64,000 nucleotides of DNA from Glaciimonas sp. Lineage in GTDB: Bacteria > Pseudomonadota > Gammaproteobacteria > Burkholderiales > Burkholderiaceae_D. The translations under genes were made by a program, and so were the position numbers. The stretch covers positions 124,001-188,000 of the forward strand of contig JABBOV010000006.1 in NCBI GenBank assembly GCA_012927625.1, in the 5' to 3' direction. Positions 19,035 through 28,072 of the stretch are shown here, one piece after another. The notes beneath the pieces were generated by a model, which saw nothing but the letters and a program-made list of their open reading frames with translations, searched no databases and was not told where the DNA came from. Each line of letters opens with the position of its first letter. Within the stretch, counting starts at the first letter, position 1.

Positions 19035-20213
19035 ATGGCGCTCGCCACCCAATGTCCGCATTGCCACACGACGTTTCGGGTCGCGCATGACCAATTGAAA
19101 TTACGCGCTGGCATGGTTCGCTGCGGACAATGCAGGCAGGTATTCAACGGTATAGAGCATTTATTACCGCCAACCCGGCAGCCCACAACAACGCAAGCAG
19201 CACATACTGCAGCAGCAGCCCCGATCGGCACCGAAGATGTGGGCCGACTAATCCTGCCGGGAGTGCAGAACCGCCAGGCCAGCACCCCGACGCAGGCACC
19301 AGCAGACGCCGAAATCAGGCTCCAATCTGGCGGGCCCGTTTCCGTTCCTGTTTCTGCGACTGTTACTCCAGTGCCTGATAATGCCGCGCCAGCCGCGCTG
19401 CCCGAGCCCAATCCGGCGGATGTGCTGGAGGAACTCGATTACGGCGCGCTGGAAGGCATGACGCTGATCAACTTTCCGCAGGAAGAACAGTCATCGGACC
19501 GGGACGATTGGTACCTCGCTGCCGACCCGGCTCCAAACGCCACGGGGCCGGGGCTGGTAACGGCTGAAGCTGCACCACGCACCGATGAAGCTTCCGAACC
19601 TGCAAAAACATCGGACACCACCATCGAAGATGCATTGCCGGCAGACACCCACCCGACTGCAGCGCAAATTTTTGAGAATGATGCGCAAGAGCCCAGCTTC
19701 GTTACCGCCAGCCGCCGTCGGCAGCACAGGAACCGCCAGACGCGGATGCTATTCGGCATCGGCTCCATTATTCTGGCGCTGGCGTTACTGGCGCAAGCCG
19801 GGTATGCGCTACGCCATCAGATCGCGGCGCACCTGCCGCAAGCCAAACCGGCACTGCTTGATATCTGCCGGGTGCTCGGCTGCAGCATTAAGCTGCCGGC
19901 ACAGATTGACGCGATAACCATTGAATCCTCCGATCTGCAGGCCCAGTCCGGCGCCGCCGGAACCCTGGCTCTGACACTACTGCTGCGCAATCGTGCCAGC
20001 ACAGCACAGGCATGGCCGAATATTGAACTGACCTTGAATGACGGCAATCAACGCGCCGTCTTGCGGCGCGTTTTCACGCCGCGCGAATTTCCGGTTGCCG
20101 CTGCCGGCATCGCCGCCGGCTTTGCCGCCGACAGCGAACAATCGATCCGGCTCCCGTTTACGCTGACCCAATTGAAGGCTGCCGGATATCGCGTCGTGCT
20201 GTTTTATCCATGA
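19035..20213 (+). CDS. Zinc-ribbon protein with C-terminal DUF3426
   Basis: 392 residues. The N-terminus has a two-knuckle zinc ribbon, CPHCHTTFRV and CGQCRQVFNG (the MJ0042/FdhE-like type). A long low-complexity Pro/Ala/Thr/Glu-rich linker (about residues 45-230) leads to one membrane helix (about 237-257, IILALALLAQAGYAL) and a C-terminal domain of the DUF3426 type with ESSDLQAQSGAAGTLALTLL and RVFTPREFPVAAAG. The zinc ribbon would face the cytoplasm and DUF3426 the periplasm. The function of the family is not known. It starts 2 bp after prmA. Confidence 0.85.
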   Translation: MALATQCPHCHTTFRVAHDQLKLRAGMVRCGQCRQVFNGIEHLLPPTRQPTTTQAAHTAAAAPIGTEDVGRLILPGVQNRQASTPTQAPADAEIRLQSGGPVSVPVSATVTPVPDNAAPAALPEPNPADVLEELDYGALEGMTLINFPQEEQSSDRDDWYLAADPAPNATGPGLVTAEAAPRTDEASEPAKTSDTTIEDALPADTHPTAAQIFENDAQEPSFVTASRRRQHRNRQTRMLFGIGSIILALALLAQAGYALRHQIAAHLPQAKPALLDICRVLGCSIKLPAQIDAITIESSDLQAQSGAAGTLALTLLLRNRASTAQAWPNIELTLNDGNQRAVLRRVFTPREFPVAAAGIAAGFAADSEQSIRLPFTLTQLKAAGYRVVLFYP

Positions 20214-20225
20214 TGCAGAAAATCA

Positions 20226-20309
20226 TAAAAATGCGCCAGTATTTTTTAAACTGCCTTATATACATGCGGCAGATAGTAGTTTTTAACTGATACACATAGC
20301 ACTAATATT
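20226..20309 (+). repeat. Intergenic repeat R3 (AT-rich family, degenerate 5' end)
   Basis: Aligns from GTATTTTTTAAACTGCC onward. The central stem is CTGCC / GGCAG, which differs from the other copies in sequence but keeps the pairing, and TTTTTAACTGATAC follows. The 5' ATACT block is poorly preserved. It lies between the DUF3426 gene and the PfkB-type kinase, both plus strand. Confidence 0.65.
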
Positions 20310-20394
20310 CCATGCTACTACTTATCGAACAACAGAGATGCACTATTTTGCGCTCTACTTCAACTAACCGGATCGATTTATTCGACACTCCATC

Positions 20395-21327
20395 ATGACT
20401 TCCCTGATTTGCGGCTCCATCGCTTTTGATACCATCATGTCGTTTGGAGAGCGCTTCTCCAATGCCATCCTGGCGGACCAGTTACACAAGATTAATGTCT
20501 GTTTTCTGGTGCCGGAATTGCGCAAGGAATTTGGCGGTTGCGCCGGCAATATCGCCTACAACCTGAAACTATTGGGCGGCGATCCGCGCATCATGGCAAC
20601 CGTCGGCCAGGACAGCCAGCCTTATTTCGACCACCTCGACCAATTGGGTATTTCCAGGCGCAACATTCGCACTTTCCCGGCCGCCTATACCGCACAGGCA
20701 TTCATCACCACGGACGCTGACAACAACCAGATTACCGCCTTCCATCCGGGCGCGATGATGTTCTCGCACGAAAACCGGGTGGCCGATGCCGGCCCGGTCA
20801 AACTGGCCATCGTCGCACCCGACGGTCGCGACGGCATGCTGCTGCATGCCAGCGATTGCGCCGATCTGCAGATTCCATTTATCTTTGATCCGGGCCAAGG
20901 TTTGCCGATGTTCAGCGGTGCCGAATTAACCCATTTCATAGAACTGGCAACCTATGTTGCGGTCAACGACTATGAAGCCGAGTTGTTGACCCAACGCACC
21001 GGCTTGACATTGGATCAGATTGCACAACGGGTTGCGGCACTGGTCGTCACGCGCGGTGAATTGGGTGCCCAGATTTTCACTGCAGGCGAGCGCATCGATA
21101 TCGGCTGCGTTGCCGCAGAGCGCATAATCGACCCGACCGGTTGTGGCGATGCCTTTCGCGCCGGCATGCTGTTCGGCTTGAGTAATGACATGGATTGGGC
21201 CAGTACCGGCCGCTTGGCCTGCCTGATGGGGGCGATCAAGATTGCGCACCAGGGCGGCCAGAATCACGCGCCGAGCAGGGCCGAAATTGATGAGCGATTC
21301 TTTGCTGCGTTTAACTATCGCCTGTAA
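20395..21327 (+). CDS. PfkB-family sugar/nucleoside kinase
   Basis: 310-residue ribokinase-fold kinase. Family marks are LICGSIAFDTIM at the start, the Gly-Gly pair in EFGGCAGNIAYNLKLLGG, and the anion-hole/catalytic motif DPTGCGDAFRAG with catalytic base D252. The sequence pattern is that of the adenosine-kinase-like branch found as a single gene in many betaproteobacteria, but the substrate (adenosine, another nucleoside or a sugar) cannot be fixed from sequence. It stands alone after R3 and 26 bp before the lipoprotein gene. Confidence 0.88.
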   Translation: MTSLICGSIAFDTIMSFGERFSNAILADQLHKINVCFLVPELRKEFGGCAGNIAYNLKLLGGDPRIMATVGQDSQPYFDHLDQLGISRRNIRTFPAAYTAQAFITTDADNNQITAFHPGAMMFSHENRVADAGPVKLAIVAPDGRDGMLLHASDCADLQIPFIFDPGQGLPMFSGAELTHFIELATYVAVNDYEAELLTQRTGLTLDQIAQRVAALVVTRGELGAQIFTAGERIDIGCVAAERIIDPTGCGDAFRAGMLFGLSNDMDWASTGRLACLMGAIKIAHQGGQNHAPSRAEIDERFFAAFNYRL

Positions 21328-21353
21328 GAAAGATCACGAACTCGTCTGCGACC

Positions 21354-21746
21354 ATGACCACGCAAGCCCATCGCTGTCTGCTAATGCTACTGTCGGCCAC
21401 GCTGACAACCGGGTGTAGCGTGCCTATGCGATCAAATCCCAACCCGATAACATCTTCCACCCAGGGCAGCACCGTGGTGCGAATGGCCACCATTATTGCG
21501 GCGCACAACACGATTATCGTGGCCGGCGGCGAACCAGCGGACTCAGGAGAGGTAATTGCCGACAATCGGGCTGCGCCGCCGAGAGGACAATCGGCGCGCA
21601 CCAGAACCGTCACGGAATTGCTGCTGCGTCTGGATGATGGCGATGGCACAGCAGTTACTTATCAAGTCGAGCCTAGCGCGGTTTTTCAACCTGGCGAGCG
21701 GGTGAAAGTAATAACACGCAGCGGCCGCACCCGGATCACGCACTGA
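21354..21746 (+). CDS. Small predicted lipoprotein of unknown function
   Basis: 130 residues. The N-terminus has a hydrophobic segment ending in LTTGC, a lipobox, so the mature protein would begin at C21 and be lipid-anchored. The rest is a small beta-rich domain with TIIVAGGEPADSG and a closing segment, TAVTYQVEPSAVFQPGERVK, ending VITRSGRTRITH. This resembles the C-terminal half of SlyB/Pcp-type outer-membrane lipoproteins but without their glycine zipper. No named function. It follows the kinase by 26 bp and may be cotranscribed. Confidence 0.7.
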   Translation: MTTQAHRCLLMLLSATLTTGCSVPMRSNPNPITSSTQGSTVVRMATIIAAHNTIIVAGGEPADSGEVIADNRAAPPRGQSARTRTVTELLLRLDDGDGTAVTYQVEPSAVFQPGERVKVITRSGRTRITH

Positions 21747-21880
21747 GAGCAAGTAGTGCAGACTGCGTGCCTGCACACCTGATACAACAGCGGTATTTGC
21801 ATAAGTCCTGCTTATTTTGGAAAATGCCTGCCGTACTACAACGCGGATTCCTTGGGCCATGATGAAACACCAGTCGCAGT

Positions 21881-22423
21881 TCATGCCAGCGATAGAACCA
21901 GCCTGCTGAACACTTGCAACGCCACCTGCAAAATCAGCAATGCCGCCAACGGCGACAAATCGATATTACCGATCAGGGGGATAATGCGCCGCAATGGGCG
22001 CAACAGCGGCTCATTCAGCGCCCGCACCAATGGTGCCAACGGCGCCTGCGGATTGACCCAGCTAAACACCGCTTCGATGATCAGCAAACCCATCCAGCCA
22101 TAAAACGCCCACTGCAACAGCCGCAACAGCGCCAGCAACAATAGCGCCTGAAACGAGAACGGCGAAATAAGCAGCATCTCGACCGCGGTCGCAACCACAG
22201 CGATCAGGTATGCGCCGAACAGGCAGGACCAGTCGTAACCGCCCGCGCCAGGCAATAAGCGACGCAACGGCAGCACCAGCCAATCCGACAGGTGAAAGAC
22301 AAATTGCGCAATCGATGCTGGCGGCCGCACCCGCACCGCCTGCATCCAGAACCGCAACAACAACACGCCGGCCACGATGGCCGCCACTGTACCCACTATC
22401 AACGTCAAAATGCCATGCAGCAT
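21881..22423 (-). CDS. YggT-family membrane protein
   Basis: 180 residues from the ATG at 22423, chosen because GGAGGG lies 6 nt upstream; a longer frame lacks this. Two repeats of the YggT unit are visible, each with a pair of hydrophobic helices: the first around FVFHLSDWLVLPLRRLLPG, the second around NEPLLRPLRRIIP. About four to five membrane segments are predicted. YggT proteins are implicated in membrane/osmotic homeostasis, but the mechanism is unclear. The ribosome-binding site lies right next to the terminator of the upstream H1-like gene. Confidence 0.9.
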   Translation of the reverse strand: MLHGILTLIVGTVAAIVAGVLLLRFWMQAVRVRPPASIAQFVFHLSDWLVLPLRRLLPGAGGYDWSCLFGAYLIAVVATAVEMLLISPFSFQALLLLALLRLLQWAFYGWMGLLIIEAVFSWVNPQAPLAPLVRALNEPLLRPLRRIIPLIGNIDLSPLAALLILQVALQVFSRLVLSLA

Positions 22424-22437
22424 GGGAACCCTCCAAA

Positions 22438-22476
22438 TAAAAAACCCGCCGTATGACAGCAAGCCACACAGCGGGT
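22438..22476 (-). terminator. Intrinsic terminator of the H1-like gene
   Basis: On the minus strand, arms ACCCGC (22471-22476) and GCGGGT (22444-22449) are followed directly by a run of T (complement of 22438-22443). It lies 44 bp after the stop of the H1-like gene and ends only a few bases before the yggT ribosome-binding site, so yggT would need its own promoter or read-through. Confidence 0.7.
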
Positions 22477-22519
22477 ATTGTGCCAGAAGTCAACCCGGCT
22501 TCTGGGCAAGGTTGCTTGA

Positions 22520-23311
22520 TTAAGGACGCGAGCCGGTTGGAAACGGCCATGCTGCGGCTGGATTAAGCACGGTTTTCACATCCGATTTTGCCGCTGTTTT
22601 TTTGGGTGCCGCGGTTTTTGCTACCGGTTTTTTGGTTGTCGCAGCTTTCGTCCCAACACCTTTTTTCGGCGCTACTACCGTTTTTTTCGCTGCCGGTTTA
22701 GCTGCAACTGCCTTGACTGCTACAGCTTTAACCGCAGTGGCTTTTGGTGCTGCTACAATTTTCTTCGCTACCGGTTTAGCTGCGGCTGCCTTGGTTGCCG
22801 GTTTTGCCGCCGGTTTCGCCGCAACTGCTTTTGCTGCCACCTTTGCTACCGGTTTCTTGGCTGCGACGACTTTAACAGCGGCTGCCTTTGGTGCTGCTAC
22901 AGTTTTTTTCGCTACCGGTTTGGCTGCGGCTGCCTTGGTTGCCGGTTTTGCCGCCGGTTTCGCCGCAACTGCTTTTGGTGTCACCTTTGCTGCCACCTTT
23001 GCTACCGGTTTCTTGGCTGCGACGACTTTAACAGCGGCTGCCTTTGGCGCTGCTACGGTTTTTTTCGCTACCGGTTTGGCTGCGGCCGCCTTGGTTGCCG
23101 GTTTTGCCGCAACTGCTTTTGCTGCCACCTTTGCTACCGGCTTCTTGGCTGCGACGACTTTAACAGCGGCTGCTTTCGATGTCGCTTTTTTAGCTGCGAC
23201 TACAGGTGATTTTTCAGCGGTTTTTTTGGTTGCCACTGGTTTTTTCGCAGGCATGGCGGCGGACTTGGCGCCCGGTTTCTTCGCTGCTGATTTTTTGACT
23301 GCTGTTGCCAT
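22520..23311 (-). CDS. Histone-H1-like Lys/Ala/Pro-rich DNA-binding protein
   Basis: 263 residues from the ATG at 23311 (GGAGA upstream). The composition is almost only Ala, Lys, Val, Pro and Thr, like the C-terminal tail of eukaryotic H1 and bacterial H1-like proteins, and the protein is very basic. Three long near-identical units occupy about residues 45-190, each containing AAAVKVVAAKKPVAKVAAK and later KPATKAAAAKPVAKKTVAAP. The non-repetitive C-terminus LNPAAAWPFPTGSRP looks like a conserved end. It is expected to bind DNA without specificity and compact the nucleoid. The number of repeat units is likely to vary between strains. Confidence 0.85.
   Translation of the reverse strand: MATAVKKSAAKKPGAKSAAMPAKKPVATKKTAEKSPVVAAKKATSKAAAVKVVAAKKPVAKVAAKAVAAKPATKAAAAKPVAKKTVAAPKAAAVKVVAAKKPVAKVAAKVTPKAVAAKPAAKPATKAAAAKPVAKKTVAAPKAAAVKVVAAKKPVAKVAAKAVAAKPAAKPATKAAAAKPVAKKIVAAPKATAVKAVAVKAVAAKPAAKKTVVAPKKGVGTKAATTKKPVAKTAAPKKTAAKSDVKTVLNPAAAWPFPTGSRP
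22743..23173 (-). repeat. In-frame tandem repeats within the H1-like gene
   Basis: Three direct repeats with unit starts at about 22743, 22887 and 23043 in plus coordinates. The unit lengths are 144, 156 and about 130 bp, all compatible with the reading frame. The 156-bp unit has a small insertion that encodes VTPK. Identity between units is very high at the DNA level, which suggests recent expansion or gene conversion. Confidence 0.8.
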
Positions 23312-24260
23312 TTTTTTCTCCTTCACGTGAGATGGGAAAATCAATTTTCAAGATTTCAATCCGACTAACCCTCGCGACCGGCCAGGCGGATTATTCATCG
23401 GCACAAACAAACCTCTGCATGCGCCAATGAATTCGGCACCAGCCGACTTGCCGTATCCAACCTCCAATCCGGCAATTCGGCCAAAATGGCACCCCCTCCC
23501 GTAACACGCACAAATACGCAAAAATCACGTCGGAGGTTAACCTGTAAAACAGGTTAAGCAACAATACTGCGGTTGTACCCAGAAAAGACGCCAGCAGTAA
23601 CACTGGTGCTGGAATTCTGATCCTGAAATGCTTTTAGTTTTTGCAAAGAAAAAGCCGCGTTGCCAGACATGATCAGGTCTGGCGGCATTAACTGATAAGG
23701 AGAACTCGGTTTTTTACTATCCATCGAATCGGATGAAAGCTTTCTATTTTGATTTTGTTTCTTTGCTATCCAGACTGCGTTTGCAGTAGCCTTTCGATTG
23801 CACTGCCAGATGTTTACTCTGCATAAAGTGCGCCTCTGATGTGATACTCAATGACCGACATCTCAAAAAATTACGTTCTTTCTTCGCGTCGATCATCTCG
23901 CTCATCATGGGAATGGATTTTCTTCCTGTGCAAACACCGGGTCAAGCCTAATCTGCAGTACCCGACGATTTTTTATAAATCGCAGCTAACTTTCGAACAT
24001 CGATGGATTCAAACCTGGCCGAACCTAGTATGCATCGCGGCATTGTATCTTCTGGTAGAAGGTATTCTAACTTTACCGTGCGCAAAAACAAGGCGATGAT
24101 TTCCAGGCAGAATTGTGCTGACTATCACCTTGAATTTTCCACCTTGATCGTGTTGAACCCAGAGTACCGTGCACCGACTCAATCGAGCGTACCGCTACTG
24201 TTTCAGGCTAGTGCTGTAGCGGTAGCCTTATATAGCACTTATTCAAATTGATTTTTCAGG
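23312..24260. other. Gene-poor, lower-GC stretch with two hairpins
   Basis: About 950 bp without a gene I can support. Short frames at 23391-23603, 23851-24099 and 24003-24251 have no recognisable protein character or ribosome-binding site. Two hairpins stand out: a terminator-like one near 23643-23690, and perfect 9-base arms TACCGCTAC / GTAGCGGTA at 24190-24198 and 24216-24224, about 36 bp past the ampD stop. A small RNA, a long ampD 3' UTR or a decayed gene are all possible. Confidence 0.5.
23643..23691 (-). terminator. Terminator-like hairpin with no obvious gene
   Basis: On the minus strand, CAGAC / GTCTG closes an 8-nt loop (CTGATCAT), and outer GCCGC / GCGGC arms pair across a small bulge. 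TTTTTCTTT follows directly. The nearest upstream minus-strand gene is ampD, whose stop lies about 570 bp away, so this may end an unannotated transcript. Confidence 0.5.
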
Positions 24261-24890
24261 TCAGAGGGAAGCGGGAAAGCGCAGTGCGCTGCACTTCTGC
24301 ATAAACAATAACTGCCGATTTAGTGCACGACGGTAATGCCCCCAATAGAAGAACGGCCCTGGATCGGTCTTCCGACCTGGCGCGATATGTTCATGCCCGG
24401 CCACATCGGTGAGCTGATAACGGGCTTGCAAGGCAATGGTCAGTGCGGCCAGCGACACATATTGTGGTTCCGCATAAGGTTCGAAATCGGTTCCTTCCAA
24501 CTCGATGCCGATGGAAAAATCATTGCACCGCTCACGTTCGCCAAACGACGATGAACCCGCGTGCCAGGCCCGATCATTGGCGGATACAAACTGGACCACA
24601 ACGCCATCCCTACGGATTAGAAAATGGGCTGAAACCCGTAGCGCGCGCAAGCGGTCGAAGTACGGGTGCGCATCGCAATCGAGTCGGTTGGTAAATAACT
24701 CGCAAATCGACTCACCGCCAAACTGCCCTGGCGGCAGACTGATATTGTGGATCACCAGCAAATCGATGCCGGAATCGATCAGTCGTGCATCGCAGTTGGG
24801 CGAGACTATGCGCAGCGCCTGGCCGCACCAGCCATCGGCCGCCACCTCGAACATGACGGGCATGAGTTGGATATCTTTATCTTGGCTCAT
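24261..24890 (-). CDS. ampD: 1,6-anhydro-N-acetylmuramyl-L-alanine amidase AmpD
   Basis: Cytoplasmic zinc amidase that removes peptide from anhydro-muropeptides during murein recycling; its product is used by Mpl (12927). 209 residues. The zinc ligands by alignment to the family are H48 (VIHNISLPPG), H166 and D176 (in GHEHIAPGRKTDPGP), with catalytic E130 (IGIELEG) and K174. No signal peptide, so it is the cytosolic AmpD type. The ATG at 24890 overlaps the pilR stop as ATGA, so it is probably translated together with pilR, an arrangement common in betaproteobacteria. Confidence 0.93.
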   Translation of the reverse strand: MSQDKDIQLMPVMFEVAADGWCGQALRIVSPNCDARLIDSGIDLLVIHNISLPPGQFGGESICELFTNRLDCDAHPYFDRLRALRVSAHFLIRRDGVVVQFVSANDRAWHAGSSSFGERERCNDFSIGIELEGTDFEPYAEPQYVSLAALTIALQARYQLTDVAGHEHIAPGRKTDPGPFFYWGHYRRALNRQLLFMQKCSALRFPASL

Positions 24891-26317
24891 TTTGGCTCAC
24901 TGATATCAAGCCTCTGCATTTGATAGCGCAATTGGCGAAAGCTGATGCCGAGCAACTCTGCGGCTTGGGTGCGATTGAATCTGGTCTGGATTAAAGCGCG
25001 CTGGATAATGTCGCGCTCAATCTCGTTGAGATAATCCGGCAAACAGTTTGGAAGGTTATCCAGGCAAGGATTGCGTGCAGTTGCACTGCTGCCGGCAACG
25101 GCCATGCGCGGCTGCAATGGAAGCGGCGCGGTATCCGGCGACACGAAAGCGGGCAATTTTGCTGTTTTAAGCGCCAGGTCGGCGACTTCAATTACCCCGT
25201 TTTCGGCAAACGCCAGTGCACGCTCAAGGATATTTTCCAGCTCCCGCACATTACCCGGGAATGTATAGCCAAGTAATGCTTTCAGTGCTTCCGGCCCCAG
25301 CACCGCGACGCTATCGGTCGTTGCCAGCCGCGCCAGTATGGCATCCGCCAGCGGACCGATATCCTCCGGCCGCTCGCGCAACGCCGGCAGCACCAGCTCG
25401 ATGACATTCAGGCGGTAATACAAATCCTGCCGAAAACTTCCGTCTTCTACGCATTGGACCAGATTTTTGTGCGTGGCACTGATGATGCGCACGTCGACCG
25501 GCTCCTCGGCGGTTGCGCCGATCTTGCGCACGCGCCGCTCCTGAATCGCGCGCAGCAGTTTGACTTGCATTGCCAGCGGCAGATCGGCCACTTCGTCCAG
25601 CATCAGGGTGCCGCCGTGCGCCGCCTGGAAAAATCCGTCACGATCTTCCATCGCTCCGGTAAACGCGCCTTTGCGATATCCGAAAAATTCCGCCTCCATC
25701 AGATTGTCAGGAATTGCCCCGCAGTTGACGGCAATGAAGGGGTGCTCTGCCCGGGCGCTGCGGGTATGAATTTCACGCGCCGCAAGCTCTTTGCCACTAC
25801 CGGATTCACCACTAACGGCTACCGGTGCCATGCTGCGTGCCAAACGTGCGATTTGGGCCCGCAAGGTTTGCATCGGGAGCGAATCTCCAGTCAGACGCAC
25901 TATCGGCAGGTTTGCCGCGACAGGCTTGGCAGGGTAGCCTGTTACCGTTCCGTCCAGGCGCAACGCGGAACGTACCAGCAGACGCAATTGTTCCAATGCC
26001 ACCGGTTTCGAAACATAGTCAAACGCTCCCGCCTTGAGCGCCGCCACCGCATTCTCAGCACTGCCGAAAGCGGTGATGACTGCGATCGGCGTGTTTTTGC
26101 AGGCGCTGGTAACTTCGCTTACCAACTCGATGCCCAAGCCATCCGGCAGTCGCATGTCGGTTAAAACCAGCGCGTATTGCTGTTGCGCCAAAAGCGCCCG
26201 CGCAGCGTTCAGGCTGTCGGCGCTATCGACATCGAGCCCCATGCGAATCAGCGTGATTTCCAGCAATTCACGCAAATCCGCTTCGTCATCAACCACCAAA
26301 ATGCGAGGAGAAACCAT
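24887..26317 (-). CDS. pilR: PilR, sigma-54-dependent response regulator
   Basis: 476 residues: receiver domain (about 1-125, ILVVDDEADLREL with phosphoacceptor in LVLTDMRLPDG), AAA+ sigma-54 interaction domain (GESGSGKELAAREIH Walker A, GAFTGA loop in YRKGAFTGAMEDRDG, Walker B GTLMLDEVADLP), and a C-terminal Fis-type helix-turn-helix (NRTQAAELLGISFRQLRYQM). It would activate pilin (pilA) transcription with RpoN in response to PilS; pilA is not in the window. It lies 33 bp downstream of pilS and overlaps ampD by 4 bp. Confidence 0.95.
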   Translation of the reverse strand: MVSPRILVVDDEADLRELLEITLIRMGLDVDSADSLNAARALLAQQQYALVLTDMRLPDGLGIELVSEVTSACKNTPIAVITAFGSAENAVAALKAGAFDYVSKPVALEQLRLLVRSALRLDGTVTGYPAKPVAANLPIVRLTGDSLPMQTLRAQIARLARSMAPVAVSGESGSGKELAAREIHTRSARAEHPFIAVNCGAIPDNLMEAEFFGYRKGAFTGAMEDRDGFFQAAHGGTLMLDEVADLPLAMQVKLLRAIQERRVRKIGATAEEPVDVRIISATHKNLVQCVEDGSFRQDLYYRLNVIELVLPALRERPEDIGPLADAILARLATTDSVAVLGPEALKALLGYTFPGNVRELENILERALAFAENGVIEVADLALKTAKLPAFVSPDTAPLPLQPRMAVAGSSATARNPCLDNLPNCLPDYLNEIERDIIQRALIQTRFNRTQAAELLGISFRQLRYQMQRLDISEPK

Positions 26318-26350
26318 GGCGACAGTCTGTTAGTTGTACTAGATTAATAA

Positions 26351-28069
26351 TCAAGGCAAGTGCGGCAGCGCAAACGTAATCACAAACCGGCCGGTGGGCT
26401 CGCTGCAGCGTTGATCGGCATCATCGGCGCGATATTCATAATCAAGCATTGCACCATTATTCAGGCATAACTCCCGCGCCAGATAGAGTCCTAGGCCGAT
26501 GCCCTTGCTTGAAGTGGTATGAAAAGGCTCAAACAGGTGAGAACGAACTGCTGCCGCAATCCCGGGACCGTCATCTTGCACATGTAGTTCGAGCCGACTG
26601 GCATCGTCGCAGACCACGCGCAGACGGATGCTGGCCTGCTGGCGGCTGGCATAACGGATCGCATTCGACAGCAAATTCACCACTACTTCGCGCAGATGCA
26701 TGGGATCGAAGTGTACGCGCGAAGTATCAGAACCGGTCAATGCAATCATGGCAGAGGGCAAGCGATGCGCATCCTCGAACTCCTTGACGATATCGATCAA
26801 CGCCGGGAACAGCAGGAAAGGTTCGCCGTGCAGTTGCGCTTTACGCGAGAGATTGAGAATATCCTCAATCATGCGATTCACCCGCGCCACATTATCGGCC
26901 ACGATCGTCAAGAGTCGCGCATGGATCGGGTCGCCGATATCTTCTTGCAACAAGGCGCTAGCATGCGAAATCGCCGCCAGTGGATTTCTGACTTCGTGTG
27001 CGATGCTGGCAGTAAGACGCCCCATCGAAGCCAGTTTCAATTGTTGCGCCTGATTTTCGATCTCACTGACATCATGTAAAAAAATGATGGTTCTGGCAAT
27101 TTTCGGATCGGCCGTATCGACTGCCACGAAACGCAATTTGACGTGAAAAAACAGTTCTCGGCGCTCGCCCCAGATAGTCGTTGCAGCGGCCAATGTCGCC
27201 TGCACCCCCGGCTTGATGAGCACGGAAACCGGTATCTGCGCTCGCCCTGACACTGATGGAGATACTGACTTTTCAGATACTGCCGACCATGCAAGAAACG
27301 CCTCAGAAATCGGCGCAAACGAAGGCATATCGCTCAAGCGCCAAGCCGGTTTGCGGCGCAAGCGCGCCACACCCAGCATTTGTTGCGCTGCAGGATTACC
27401 CATCAGAACCACACCGTCACGGTCCACCACCAGAATACCGTCGCCCATATCTGCAATTACCAGACGATTGATGGCCTGCTGAATTTGCAAATCCATGCCG
27501 CGCCTGGCAGCCAGATGCTCTTGCCTGATGAGCCTGGCAGCAAGTCGGTTGACGACGAAAATTACGGAAAAAAACGCTGCACCGTAAAGTCCTGCCTGCA
27601 TGAAAGCAGCGTCACCGTCCAGCGTTAATGCCCGATAGCCGCTTTCCACCAATAAAAACAAGGTCACGACCGAAACGAAAAATAGTGCCAGAACGAGAGG
27701 AGCTAGAATTGCAGCACCGGCTAACGGGAACAGATACAAAATCGCCAAACCGCTTTTGGCGCCGCCAGCAGCCACGTATAGTCCTGAAATGGCCAAAATA
27801 TCGGTGACAATCTGGGCCGACAATTGCAATCCGAAACGGCGCGGGGAATAAGCCGACAATACCGCAAATGCGAATGCCAGCAATAAGTACGCGATGCAGA
27901 TTTTAAGGTAAACATTCTGCCCGCTTACCCAGCCAACCCGGCTGTCGTTAAGACTGAAATACGCAAGCAGCAAACCGGCAATGATGATCCGCGTCAGATT
28001 CATGGCCTGCAGCGAACGCCAAAAGGTCGCGTCAGGCTCGAAAGGGCGGGTCAGATCACGGCGCGCCAT
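26351..28069 (-). CDS. pilS: PilS, membrane sensor histidine kinase
   Basis: 572 residues. The N-terminal third has about six hydrophobic helices (residues 20-185), as in PilS of Pseudomonas. A PAS-like segment follows (about 205-310), then the dimerisation/phosphoacceptor helix SIAHEVRNPLAAISHASALL with the phosphorylated His, and an ATPase domain with NLLSNAIRYAS (N box) and DDGPGI / GIGLGLYL (G boxes). It is the cognate partner of PilR directly downstream. It begins 3 bp after the PP0621-type gene. Confidence 0.95.
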   Translation of the reverse strand: MARRDLTRPFEPDATFWRSLQAMNLTRIIIAGLLLAYFSLNDSRVGWVSGQNVYLKICIAYLLLAFAFAVLSAYSPRRFGLQLSAQIVTDILAISGLYVAAGGAKSGLAILYLFPLAGAAILAPLVLALFFVSVVTLFLLVESGYRALTLDGDAAFMQAGLYGAAFFSVIFVVNRLAARLIRQEHLAARRGMDLQIQQAINRLVIADMGDGILVVDRDGVVLMGNPAAQQMLGVARLRRKPAWRLSDMPSFAPISEAFLAWSAVSEKSVSPSVSGRAQIPVSVLIKPGVQATLAAATTIWGERRELFFHVKLRFVAVDTADPKIARTIIFLHDVSEIENQAQQLKLASMGRLTASIAHEVRNPLAAISHASALLQEDIGDPIHARLLTIVADNVARVNRMIEDILNLSRKAQLHGEPFLLFPALIDIVKEFEDAHRLPSAMIALTGSDTSRVHFDPMHLREVVVNLLSNAIRYASRQQASIRLRVVCDDASRLELHVQDDGPGIAAAVRSHLFEPFHTTSSKGIGLGLYLARELCLNNGAMLDYEYRADDADQRCSEPTGRFVITFALPHLP

Positions 28070-28072
28070 GCA

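Noticed and set aside
22743-23173. Evenly spaced repeats considered as a CRISPR array
   Set aside because: Repeats are directly adjacent, coding, about 150 bp long and have no unique spacers.
22602-23330. Hydrophobic Ala/Phe/Thr-rich frame opposite the H1-like gene
   Set aside because: It is the reverse reading of Lys/Ala/Pro codon repeats; composition is an artefact of the repeats.
23851-24251. Two overlapping plus-strand frames of 82 codons in the gene-poor stretch
   Set aside because: No ribosome-binding site, no domain-like pattern, and mutual overlap; neither can be supported.
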